A stretch of 64,000 nucleotides of DNA from the NCBI GenBank assembly GCA_030280995.1, contig JASXTE010000005.1:29948001-30012000 (forward strand), read 5' to 3'. Position numbers and translations under genes: made by a program. The DNA comes from Hemileia vastatrix. Taxonomy: Eukaryota > Basidiomycota > Pucciniomycetes > Pucciniales > Zaghouaniaceae. Below the pieces are notes generated by a model. It had not been told where the DNA came from and did not search any database. It saw only the letters and a program-made list of their open reading frames with translations. Shown here one piece after another: positions 23,550 through 35,179 of this stretch; position 1 is the stretch's first letter; the number at the start of each line of letters is the position of its first letter.

Positions 23550-26500
23550 TTAGTTTTGACTTACAATGGACCTCAACCCAACAGCCGTGATAATCTTTTC
23601 TTTCATACCAAAAGTTCCTTGCTGATGTTTCAGGATAGCTGCATGTCCTATTATCGACTTTTCACTTACAACAATAGCGGCGGCCTTAGAATCCCTGAGT
23701 ACTCTGCTATTTAGAAGAGTATGACTCTCATAAGGATCCTTGTGTGTTTCTCTAGGCAGGATTTCTTTGAAAGGACTAACAATCGCCCAAACCTCTCCCT
23801 TGTCCTCTTTTGATGTGAATAACATATCAATCTGACCAAAACTCCAATCATCACAATATTTGAATTCGATTGTTGAGTTACCTTCATGCTTAGATTTCGT
23901 CATAAATCGTTTTCCTTTTAACACAAAGCTTCTGAGTACTTGCACCACTCTTTCAACTTTGATCTCTGATAATGACAAATGCCGTCTTAAACTATCTTTT
24001 CCAATTAGTGCTTTTGCCCATTTTTGAAAAATTGCTTCATCCAGCGTAATACACTCTTTCACACTATCCAAATCTTTCGTCATTTTTCATCTTTGTTTAG
24101 CTCCATGTTTTCTTCTTTTTCATACTGCATTAGAACTGTCTTGACATGCCAATACTTGAGAATCGTTTTTGGTATCTCATCTTACATACAAAATATGATA
24201 TTAATAATTGTTAAATATTCAATGAAAAATTTTATTTTGACATACAAGAATGATGATTATTTGAAATACTTGAAAGTTTACCATTTATTCTTTCAGCTGC
24301 CCATGTGGCAGTATAAGCAGGTGGCCCAAATCGTTTTATCACATCAGGGAAATGCTGAGTTAGGTGGAGGTTTGGCTTTATCCTTTGATGTTTCCATCCA
24401 CTCTGAAGACATTGACGGTATTCAAAAAGAAGGTTTTCTAAATCTTTCACCTCATCTTTTGATATTTTCTTCAGGGTTAGAAAGTTCATAATCGAAATCA
24501 AAGTCGTCAATGATTTTAGTAGTATTGATTCTCTGGACGGTAATTCTAAGCCTGTTGAGCATCCCTGTATTGAACTTTGCTGAAACCAAAGTGGTATCAA
24601 TGCAAGTGGATAGTAGACAGTATACAGTACATGCCACTCAGCTGCCTTTAGTGAACCTCCAGTTTTTGATCCCAATTTTTTTGGTACCCGTGTAAACCAA
24701 GAAGGAGTTATTGTCTGCTGAATAACCTTCCTTACCACTAGCAATTCATCTCCCGTTAATCTAGGGTCTAAAAAGTCTGCAGAATCTTTTACTTCTTTAC
24801 CCAAAGCATTTTCATTTCCCTTAGCTGTCACGTGCGACCCCTCAGAAGAGTCTTCACTAGCTATTTTTGATGATTCGCCTTTAGTTCCACTCCGCAAATT
24901 ATAACTTGAACTAACTGGGATACCACTCGAGTGATCAAAAAAGATGCTTGAAGAGTTTGACTGAGATTGGGATCTGAGGAAATAACTATTGGTTTTTTGA
25001 CGCTTCCTTACATTAACACCCTTTTCACTCGCTATCATTTTAAGATTTAACTCAGTTAAAGGTTGCATACTACCACTCCTGGATGACAAGAATTCCAGCT
25101 TATTTTCTTGATCGGATTCATACTGCCGCTTTGGAGAACTTCTTACATCTTTCTCTGGATAAACTGAATCATCCAAATCTTTAATATTCCAATTCTCTGC
25201 CTTCTTCAACTTCTTTTCAAGGTCGATCGCTGCATCTTCAATTCGTAAAAACATCCTGCTGTGATCCTTAAGATTACCCATCATATGGCAATGCATCATA
25301 TCCAAAGCACAATATTCTATCGGTCTCCAGTAGCTCAATTCATTCAAAGCACTCCAGCAGACACCATGCTCTAAAACAATTTTTTCTTGTTCCCAATGTG
25401 TTGTTGCATTTTTCCATTCTTTCGCATGTTTCATGTGTTCTTCATGGGTCCGACAAGGAAATTTATTCACATCGTACTCATCATTTTCATTAATTGATAA
25501 TAAACAGAAAGAACAAAATCGTGTTGCTGAGTGGCCAGCAAAGCCTGCTACTTTCCGAAGTGCTGGAATATCTGCAATTAATGGGAAGATTGCAGCTCGG
25601 ATTTTTTCACCTTCTGGATGAGAATGTGTGGAGCTGACCCATATGCCTTCCCAAAGTACTTTGAATTCATCAACTAAAGGCTTCAAAAGATGGTAAAATT
25701 GTTCACTCGTTGGCTCATTTGGACCTGGTATTATCGAGAATAGAAATAAATTTTCTTCGCAATATCGTTCAGATGGTGGTAAGCTCATACAAATAAGCAT
25801 AATCAACCCAACTGATTTCTGATGACTTCCAATCCGATTACCTCCAGGCTGGAACCAGTCCACGTATAAGCTGAACACCAAATTGCCAGGAGTCGAAGCA
25901 AAAGCAGAATAGCCATCCTCTGAAGCATTTGAATCTTCAGGGAAATTCTTCCAAATCTCCCCTTCCCAGATGTCATCCATTACATTAAAATCTGATCTTC
26001 TAAAAGATTTGCACTTTTGAGTCCCTTCATCAAAATCTTTCTGCTTCAATTTCATCGAAATCCAATCAACAAACACATTATATAGAAATATTTTTTTTGG
26101 CTTGTAAATGATTTTTTTTTTCTTTGTAAGATTTAGTGTAAAGATCTTCATTACACTGCGGAGACTTTTCTTTTTCTGGTAACTGTTTCACATATTTTTT
26201 CGATGATGACATGAATACTTGAGTGCATGTTTTAATAGAAGGATGATCATCCAGATCAAATTCATAAAGAGCAAAACATTTAGCACAGCATGTCCTGGTG
26301 ACAAGTGTTGGGTAGAGTTTAAGACGACGAAATACCGTTTCGAGTGACTGGGGAATTTTTTTAATGATTCCATCAACGTTCAATGAGCGATCATCACCAA
26401 GAATTTTCAAATTTTTTATTTGGTTTTTTAGGAAAGATTCACATCCTCTTAAGCTGAGTTTATTCGATGAATAAAGATTCGCTGCCTGTAACATTACTGA

Positions 26501-26870
26501 TCGACTATACTTCTCCTCAGCTACCATGCTACACTGGCCAAGAATAGTGCCAGTTAACTTTGGAGTTAAAGAATTCGGTAACTAAAAAATAAATGTTTTA
26601 GATTTTATTCTCTAAACATTCTCTCCACATATAACCTTTGTCAATTTTAAAAAATGAAAATACCTGAGATGAACTGCCAGAATTTCCCTCCAACATAGAA
26701 TCTTTAATACAGTCTGTATTAATTTTCTTTGCACATTCGGTTTGATGATTCTTGTAAGACTTTGCAGTTTTATATATAACTCCTGTTCGGTAGGTTCCAA
26801 GTGGCGTTAGATGAACCTTGAATGCACAACCTAATGTTGTACATTCACAAATTTTTGGCTGAAATGGCAT
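23550..26870 (-). pseudogene. Plavaka-type (CACTA-like) DNA transposase
   Basis: Exon 1 (26870-26664) has a Cys-rich start (KICECTTLGC…ECAKK). Exon 2 starts at 26581 and contains TCCAKCFALYEF, the Cys-rich block that typically precedes the catalytic domain. The core reads FSLYVDWFQPGG, then CMSLPPSERY, IPGPNEPT, IRAAIFPLIADIPALRKVAGF, the zinc pair RFCSFC, CALDMMHCHMMGNLKDHSR, RVPKKLG..GGSLKAAEW and PNLHLTQHFPD…ERIN. These correspond to the D, D and E acidic positions and flanks of Plavaka transposases. An intron follows at 24282/24180, and a C-terminal exon region ends at 23550. Two single-base slips break the frame: an A run of ten at 26112-26121 (one too many) and one of five near 24084-24088 (one too few). 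Either may be real or an assembly error. Related to CACTA transposases, which fits the termini of the element. Confidence 0.8.
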
Positions 26871-28737
26871 TGATGAGGGATATTCAGAATTGGGAAAATG
26901 AATTTGAAGTTTGGGAGGGCAATTTCAAAAACCAAGGCTGAAACTAATTTGTTTGTCCTAGATTTTCTAAATAATTATTATTTGCATTCGCATACTTGCT
27001 AATATGAATACAAATTTTATGCAAAAAATTAGAGTAAACTATCCAATTTATTTCCATGTTTGAATGTACTTTTATCAAGAGATTAATCAAAAAATAAATT
27101 TTCACCTCTAAGTACTTGAAAGGATTCATCTATCTCTACCATGAAAACAAAACTATTTGATATCTGGTGTTATTAATCTTAATTTATAATGGTTAGATAA
27201 TTTTATTTATTATAATAATTTATTGAATTATCATTTATAGAAATATTAATATCTTAAAATGGTACCAAAATCATACATTTTTAGTTTTGCACAGGTTTCA
27301 ATGAATAATCAATCCATCACATAATAATAATCATCATTGAAAAAATCATTTCAAGGATTTATATTCCTTTTGTAATAAAATATTGAAATTAATAATATAT
27401 GAAAAATAACACAAATCTTTTTTGTTCCTAATTGATTGTATATATTTTATTCCTTTACCCATTTTACTCTTATCTCCTTTTTTCAAATATATTCAATTTT
27501 TCTTGCATCTTACCTACTGAAAATATATTGATGAAATTTCTGGGAGGAAGCAGCTGATATGAGTTAACCCATGTTTTTTGAGTTGGTATTAGTGATTAAA
27601 TTTTGCTCAACCTCTAAAACAACTGTAAATTAATGTATTTTGAAACTCATTATAATCTTGACATTATTGATGAAATTATATAAAATAGTTCTATTATGAG
27701 ATATTACTTACGTTCATTGATAATTACTTTTTTTTATCTTATGAGTTTTCCTTCCAATTCTTGGGTGGGAACTCTATTTTACAGCCGAAAAATAGAGTAC
27801 ACCTCATTGATTTGGGGCATCATGTGAGGTGACTAACTTTATGTTTTTTTTTAGGTCTGTGGGAATAAAAAATTGAACAAATGCTACATAAATGACTTTA
27901 TTTACTTTGCCATTACTAAAATAATGGCCTTCTAATTCTACAACAGAATTATCATTTTCATCATAGGAACTAGTTCCATCCAGACCTAGAATTAGAATAT
28001 AGAGAAATTACCCTCTAGATATCCTTTAAATTTTTTCTGAATATTCTTTCGTAAGCACTATTTTATGGGTGAATGATAAAATTCACCTCTTGCATTAGGT
28101 TTGACAATTGCAATTAATAGCCCGATGTTTCTTTGGTTCATTCAGAAGCATTAATTCAGAAATATTCCCATAAACATCTTTCAATTACTTACCTTTTGCA
28201 AAGATAAAGCCCTTGTCTTTTAAAAAAAATTCATGTAAACAATTTCAACTAACTCTTTTCAAGTATATGTTTTGTACATGCATATTTGATATCTCTTTAT
28301 CATCCGGTTGTTCAATTGCTATCTTAATTATGAGTGGAATTTTTTAGACAAAGAATATTATTTATTTCAGAAAAATGCCATTTTGTAAATTATATTTACT
28401 TAATGTTGTTCGTTTTTATACTTCCCTTTCAGGGAATGCTCATTACTGCTACATATTAAAATGATCGATATTTTTTTTCTCAGTACACTCCTTTGATAAC
28501 CATGCTTTCCTCCGATGTATGAGTACTCATCTCATGTAATACACTCAGTTTTTTAATTTATATTCCTTTTGATCTATTGTTTTTATGGCTTATTCCTGAG
28601 TGTATATTCGTTGTTTTTAGCAACCTCTTTGTAATATCTTCATGTCACTGTTGGAGCTATCATATAAGATAGATAATTTCCGCTCTTAGACTCCCCTCCA
28701 TACTGTAGCATTTATTATACATAATTCTTTATAAATT
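26871..28737. other. Intergenic region between transposase and gene D (divergent promoters)
   Basis: AT-rich with no gene. The transposase (minus) and gene D (plus) diverge from it, so it should hold both promoters. A short hairpin at 27762-27804 (GGAACTCTATTTT…AAAATAGAGTACACC) is the only structure I can point to. Confidence 0.45.
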
Positions 28738-29872
28738 ATGCCTGATTATTGGTCTTACTTTCCTGCTGGAAAACCTCCCAGAAACTATCGTCAAATAAAT
28801 AAAATATTTTCCGAAATTCTTCCTCCTTCTAATTCTCTTTTTTGTCGCTGCATCCATAGTTTTTGTAGAACTCTTATGCAAATATCTCCTACTTCAACAT
28901 CTTGGAAACTCTTTCCTACAAATCACCAGATTTTTAAATGCTCATTAATTACACATGAATCTATTACATCCCCTGTACAGATTTGTTTAGCTTCAGGCTC
29001 TAGTGTTGTGACAGAAACGATTCCTCATTCATATTATGAAGCATTTCTCAATGATCTTGAATCATCAAACTTTCCAGGTCGTAATTTTGCTTGGAATCTG
29101 GAATGGCACTCTCACTGGAATCAGTGCTTTGCTCAACTTATTATCAAACATTGGGACAATGCTTTCCGAATGATGGCTTTTGCTTCATACCCTATCGATC
29201 CAAACACAATTTCCTTTGCTAATCAAATGGGTGTTCTCCATCGATGGTTCCTTGGACAACAGAATATGCTTAGACTTGGACACTATTCTCCAGACCATTT
29301 GGAGAAAAAAAAAGCTCAAAAGTCTCGGTCTAGGATACGTAAAAAAGTCAGTCTAACATCTTTCATATTTTTTCGAGTTCTTTGCTGATAATCTCTTGAA
29401 GCTCTCTGTTCATCGTACAAACTTTCTCAAGACCCTTCCTATATGTTCAACAGCAAAAGATTTGTTTACTAATGTCAAATGCTGCTCTGACTCAGAAATC
29501 AATGAAGATGGGTCAATAAGTAAAGTATCGCTATCATGGAGATCAGATGAATTTTCAATTCTAGCACAAAATATCGATCTTAAGTCCCATGAAATGAGTC
29601 AAAAATCAAAAACATCATCATTGCCACTAAAAGATCTTGTTTCGATACAAAGGATACATTCTGTATCATTACCACCTTCTAGGCTTTGACAGGAATCAGT
29701 ACCTCGATCTTTACCTCTTGACTGCTATGATAATAATTATTTAGCTACTCTCAATAATCAAGAAAAAAGAATGTTGAAAATTTCCAACCCAATAAACATC
29801 AATAATCTTCTTCAACTGACTGCTCCAACTTCTTCAACTCATTCAGATATTCATCAAGAACCATCTTTTTAA
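28738..29872 (+). pseudogene. Unknown cargo gene D (one nonsense codon)
   Basis: The open frame from ATG 28738 encodes a Ser/Pro/Trp-containing globular protein (NLEWHSHWNQCFAQLI, ANQMGVLHRWFLGQQNML) ending in a basic stretch (KAQKSRSRIRKK) at 29346. The frame changes there. A 31-nt GT…AG segment (29347-29377) joins the parts in phase but is very short for an intron, so a frameshift is also possible. The second part (from 29378) is Ser-rich and stops at TGA 29687-29689, then is open again to TAA at 29870-29872. No known domain. It converges on the SNF2 gene, and the last 74 bp overlap its final exon. Confidence 0.55.
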
Positions 29873-32249
29873 GCTGAAATGGTTCATCTCCACTATTTGG
29901 TACACTGAGCCTTGAAAATAAAAATTTAAATAATTAGTTTTCATTTTTTCATCAATATAAAATTTATTTTACATACATAGTTAACTTCTCCTTTTTTTTT
30001 GAATGTTGTACATACTGAATTCAATACTCTTTCTCACAAAATATTTAATGACATGGACCTTGTTTTTTTGACCCATTCGAAAAAGCTGATCAATAGCTTG
30101 GGATTCTATTGATGGATTCCAGCTTGGCTCCTTCACAAATTCACAATAATAAAACATTCAATTAATAAGTGTTCCCAGTTGAATTTCTTGTATTAAGTGA
30201 AAATTATATGCTAAAATACCATTATGTAAACATTTTGTGCACATTTTAAATCAATACCTATCCCTTCTGACTTAATGGAGCCAAGAAGAACAAAGCAATT
30301 GATATCGTTTTTAAACCTGTTTAGACTTTCATCTCGGGCCCTCCGACTCAAATCACCTACATACATTGTAAAGCCAATGTTATACTCTTTTAGGGCTTTC
30401 GAAATCCTTTTGAAAATAATCACTCCTTTAATTTTCCTTCATCAAAAAGTGTTAAGTTAGTCACTTACATTTCTAAAAAGTCCACATATTCTGAAAAGAT
30501 GACTGCTTTGGGCTCCTTTATGCCTCTTTGCCCTTGCACAAACTCCATCACATGCTCAATGAGATGTAATATCTTAGCCGAATCTCTCCATGTATACCTA
30601 TCAGGCCGTTCATCTTTTCTAAATTCATACATTGGATGGTTGCAAAATAGTTGTAAAACCTTTAGTTGCCTTAGAAATTCACTATTATCCCAAGTTTGTT
30701 TTTGATCACGATTTGGACCAAATTGCTTGTAAAATTCTTCCTGTAGTTTGTCCAGTCTTTTTTGCCAGTGTCTTCCGAATCTCACTAATATACCTTCTTC
30801 AACCTTTTTAGGGAGATTTAGCACAACATCCTTCGTTCTCCGTAAGCAGACTACCTTCATAAGGTGGTTGATAGTTTTGACTGCCTGCAGTGAACCAACT
30901 TTCAGTTTCGGTGTAATTTGTTCTCTCCAAAGAGACTCCTCATCCCATCCATCCAATTGAAGAAAAGTGATTAAACTCTGCAGATCTTCTGGTGAGTTTT
31001 GTAATGGTGTTCCTGTCAAACATAGTCGATGCTTGGAAAGTAAACTAAAAATCTTCTGTGTCCTTTTGGCTAGAGGATTTTTGATGTAGCTATAATAAAT
31101 TATTGTTTCTTGTTAAATCTCCTAACATCATTTTTTGTGTCAAGTTACATATATAACTTACTGTGCTTCATCCAGAACAATTCGATACCATATAATGTTA
31201 CTTATCAGTGATAACTTTTTTTCCATTTGCTTAGTTATTGTCGAAGGGCTGACTGTTTCATAAGTGGTAAGTACAATCGCAGTTCGCTGGAGCTTTTCTT
31301 CTCATAAATTATCACAAATCTGACCATGAAATACATGGTATGGAAGAGATCGAGGGTTGAAATGAAGATTTATTTCATTTTCCCAGTTCGAGAGTACAGA
31401 TAATGGGCATATAATTAGTGTGGCAAAACTTAGTTTTTTACCAAAAAGCTCCAATCTTTGTTGAAATTTTATTGCTTGCTCTTGTGTTGCACTTATCAGA
31501 GCAAGTGTCGATAGTGTTTTTCCTAAACCCATGTCATCTGCAAGTATTGACCCATATCCACCAAAGTGTTGTTCAATATTTTCATAATTTCGTTTTCGAG
31601 GATGGTACACACTGTGAAGCCATTTATTATCATCATGCTCCCAAAGCTTATCCAGTTTATCTTTCATAAATTTTTCGTTATCAATCATAAAGTTGACTGC
31701 TTGAAGTTGGTGCGTTTTTAATGCCGTTTTTATTCCTAGTATTTGATTTTGAGTTATCAAATTTTGTCCAATCCTAAATGAGTCAATTTCTGACCAATAA
31801 GAAGCAATATTGTAAAATGTTTTGCTGTCGTAATCATCGATTTCAAGTATACTTATTCCAGCAAGATAAAATTTTTGTTTTATTTCATTAAGATGCCTTT
31901 CGATTCCAAATAAAGTGCACCACAGCTGCAATGTTTCATTTTGCTGTTTGACTATGTAGCTCTGAAAATAGGCTTTATGCTGCGGCTGCATCACAGATTC
32001 AAAGTTCAACCGATGAGAACAGTTGCCAATTTCTCCAAGAAGCGGTCCAATTTGTTCACTTTGCTTTTCCGAAAGATCTCCAATAATTTTAAGAGTCTTT
32101 GTGTCTAACATAGAAAGAATATGAACTCTTTTTCTACCTCGCTGAAGCATTGCCTTTTCCGTTTGGTTTTTTGATAATTGTAATATCATATATGATGGTG
32201 TTGGTTCAAATGAAACCATAAATTGACCAAGACATTTCAAGGAACTCAT
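29799..32249 (-). pseudogene. SNF2-family ATPase, Rad5/HLTF-like (one nonsense codon)
   Basis: Exons on the minus strand: 32249-31162, 31089-30469, about 30424-30220, 30130-29977 and 29910-29799. The N-terminal region precedes a Q-type motif (LKTHQLQAVNFM). Walker A is ADDMGLGKT (about residues 235-242). The Walker B DEAH is completed across the first intron: the donor leaves DEA plus CA, the next exon supplies C. Motif III is LTGTPLQN, then RRTKDVVLNLPKK and VIFSEYVDFLEM; motif V is SIKSEGIGIDL; motif VI is QAIDQLFRMGQKNKVHVIKY. The long insert before Walker A resembles Rad5/HLTF proteins, but no RING or HIRAN is visible. TGA at 31304-31302 splits the ATPase, with the frame open after it. 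The exon 2/3 junction does not join in phase with an obvious acceptor. Such enzymes translocate on DNA or remodel nucleosomes. Confidence 0.8.
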
Positions 32250-33132
32250 TTTGTGGAGATATGAGAAGGAGCAAAAATGAATATAAATGGTTTAGAAGTT
32301 GCACAATCCAATTAATCAATATTTAGACATATTGCATGAATATGCAGATCATGTTTGCCAGGAGCCTAGTGACTGCATGGAAATGATCAGTAAAATGTAT
32401 ATAATAACACAATAATTTTTGTCATAATTTTGAAGTCAATTTATGGTTACCTTCAATAGGTTTTTAACTGAACCCATACCATAACTCAAAATATTGATAA
32501 GTATCTTCTTAAAAGTCCAAAAAATTATGTACATACAGATTCTTTTAGTTAAAATGAAGTTCAATGATTTTTCTACAAGGAACCAATGTATGTTATAAGA
32601 GTAGTGAAAATTTCACATGAAATTACACTTTGAGTAAAATTTTTAGATATCTTTCTTACATTTTTTGTTTTGTCAGATAATATATGACAAAAATGTGTTG
32701 ATTAAAAAAAAGTTAGGTTTTAAGAGATCCCAAGACTTCTGAAAATCCCAAAAATAATCTTGAATAACCAAGCCACTCATTATGTATTATCAATTTGAAA
32801 AAATGATTATATCCTTAAAATGAGAGAAGCCAAATAATACTAAAAAGCCTACATTATCAGTCTCCCATATTTTAAAGCCGAACATTATAATTCAGTCTAA
32901 AAGGATGGCTTTCAATTTTGACTAATCATCTTTAAAAAAAAATCATTCAACTTTTACTTGTTTCAAGCACAAAATATCATGCAATTATCCATTCAGACAT
33001 TCATTATACTTTCACAGAAGATCCATTAAGTATTGGCACAGAGTTCAGGATAATGTCAAGCAGATTTCAGTCTCATTTGAGTATCAGTTCAGTCTGAGTT
33101 CAGTCTGAGTTCAGTCTGAGTTCCATCTGACT
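32250..33132. other. Right subterminal region of the element
   Basis: AT-rich, no ORF. Next to the right end, at about 33078-33125, there are three to four direct copies of TCAGTCTGAGT, possible subterminal transposase-binding repeats. Confidence 0.5.
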
Positions 33133-33179
33133 TCAAGTTGAGGACTTGCTAGCAAGTCCCCCCCAAATATTGCGTGGTG
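33133..33179 (-). repeat. Right terminal inverted repeat of the 25-kb element
   Basis: On the minus strand it reads CACCACGCAATAT, TT, seven G, the palindrome core (33143-33160) and CTCAAC, TTGAA, matching the left end. ACA follows at 33180-33182. Confidence 0.65.
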
Positions 33180-33494
33180 ACAGACCTCCAAAAAACACCC
33201 ATTACACCTGGACTCTCCTCACTAACATCCGTTAATCCCTTAACCCTCCACTAACCATCCCGTCAACGCTCACTACCCCCGTTAATAACCCACAGGCACA
33301 CAATAACCCTTTAGCCAAATATCGAATTGGCTGTTGCACTGTGCGTTTCCTATCAAAGAAAAAGACTGAATACACTATTGAGAGATTGACTAATTTAGAT
33401 TTAAAGTCTTAGATTAGTGCAGCTGAATAGTGAGCACACAAAGGAAAGTTTCAGTGGCTATGTAGAATCGCTTCTGCGCTTTGAACATGGATTT

Positions 33495-34670
33495 TGTCAG
33501 CATAAATATCCTTAGTACTGAGTATTTCTTATGCTTAAAATAAGATAACCTTAAGTAAATTAAGCTTATAACTTAAAAATAAGGTTAAAATAATAATATA
33601 TATTATTTTATTATATATATATATAATTATTATTCTATTATATAACTTACAGTAGTTTAAATAGCTTATCCATGGCCTAATAATACTTATTAAGGTGTTA
33701 ATGGAGTCATAATATACTTATCTTAAGTGATATGAAGTAATTATTGACATACATAAGCTTATATGTATACATAAATCTCATATTCAGTGAAATATGCAGT
33801 ATATTATGTATATTTAGGTATATAAGTGGGTTTTAGCCCCTTAAAAGCCTATAACCTTTGTTTTTCTGCTTATTTTAGGTCATATGGACAAAATCAGTGG
33901 ACTCACAACGCCAACAGAAGCATAGACACCTATATCAGGCGCATACACCCAGTTTGGACAACATAATTTACTTCCTTGAATGGTTATTCACGGATTTATG
34001 GGTTGGAAGGACATTTCTGGGTTAATGTGGATGCTTGGGGATGTTATTGGGGGCTTGGAAATTTCCTTTGTTTCCTTTATATGATTTGCTTTCATTAAAT
34101 CTCTTTTTTATTGTTTATTTTACCTGTTTCTTTATGGTATCTGCATTTATCTGGATTTTCTATTTGTGGTATAGATCTGTGTTATTATTAATAGTGATGG
34201 AGAGTCCTTACTGTAGGTCTGGGTGTTGAAACTGCTTGAAGTGGACTCCATGGGGAGGTGATGGGCCCTCACAGTGCTGTAATTTCCGGGGATAGTAGTG
34301 ACATCATCTGGATTGAAGGTCTGTGCACTCCAGTGGATTTGGGTATAAGTAAGGAGGAATTTTGACGGTTATTTATCATCATTCAATTACTAAAATTCAA
34401 AAAAGCACTTCAATACAATTATTAACATTTAGAAATATATTATAAAGCCATTATAAATTGATATTATCTTTATATAAGCTATAACTATATTTTATACATC
34501 TATTTTCCACCACTAGCACGCATTTAAATCCAAGTATTGTGAGTTTTATTTGAGTATAACTATTTTATTAGTCTTCCCCTGAGGTTTAATCACTAAATAA
34601 TTTATAGATAAGTAGTAGTACCATAAATAAACACTATTATATCATACTTATATACTAGACTATACTGACA
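33495..34670 (+). repeat. LTR 1 (1176 bp)
   Basis: TGTCAG…CTGACA. Contains an AT microsatellite (about 33595-33650), a conserved block with GGGCCCTCA and TTTCCGGGGATAG (about 34260-34300) and a TATA-like GGGTATAAGTAAGG (34341-34354). A short open frame starting near 33885 is not a gene. Confidence 0.9.
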
Positions 34671-35179
34671 ATTGGGGGTCTTTACTTATATTTTACTTAT
34701 TATTTAGTATAAGCCTTGGGACGTGATTTTTACTTTAGTACAGCTCAAAATAACCAAATATTTGGGTCTCTGAATATTAGTGGGTCATCATAACTCAGTG
34801 ATTGCGGAAAAGAACCCTTTAAATAATTGTACTAATTTTTTATCATAAAAATTAGATATTTACAGTAGTAACTGTACCCAATATAAACCCGATTTCACTT
34901 GGTATTTGGACACCAATATAAAACCCAATTAAATTGGCATTTGGTTAACGCTTGGTAAGCTACTTATTCACCCTTATAGAGGTCTAGTTAAACTTATTAT
35001 TATATTTTTAACAGATTTTTTTGAATTTTTCTTATAATTTATTTAAATAAATAAAGATATAAATTCAGGGTAAGCTCCATTGCTTTTTTATTAGTAATTA
35101 CATTGCTAATATCTTTTGTCTACTAATTCCATAGAGTTTTTTACTTTTGTAGACGTCAAATATTGTCATTTTCAACAAG
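34671..35179 (+). other. Untranslated leader of the truncated copy
   Basis: Starts ATTGGGGGTC after the LTR; the TGG two bases in is the expected start of a tRNA primer-binding site. Non-coding until the gag ATG. Confidence 0.6.

Larger units (their letters stand above)
8010..33182. mobile_element. Candidate 25-kb CACTA/Plavaka-type DNA transposon with TET-like and SNF2 cargo
   Basis: The left end at 8013 and the right end at 33179 are inverted copies: CACCACGCAATAT, a run of 6-7 G, then the palindrome GGACTTGCTAGCAAGTCC, then CAAC and TTGAA. ACA lies immediately outside on both sides (8010-8012, 33180-33182), matching the 3-bp target duplications of CACTA-type elements. Just inside the ends are short direct repeats built on TGAA (right side: CTGAACTCAGA units at about 33080-33125). 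Between the ends lie a Plavaka-like transposase, a TET/JBP-like dioxygenase, a Rad5-like SNF2 ATPase and three unknown genes, all with short introns. Boundaries are inferred from two ends and a 3-bp duplication (1 in 64 by chance). An alternative is two separate elements of one family. Confidence 0.6.

Noticed and set aside
23550..26870. KDZ (Kyakuja-Dileera-Zisupton) transposase
   Set aside because: Considered because KDZ elements are linked to fungal TET genes, but the motif series (IPGPNEPT, RFCSFC, GGSLKAAEW) is that of Plavaka, and the 3-bp duplication fits CACTA rather than the 8-bp type.
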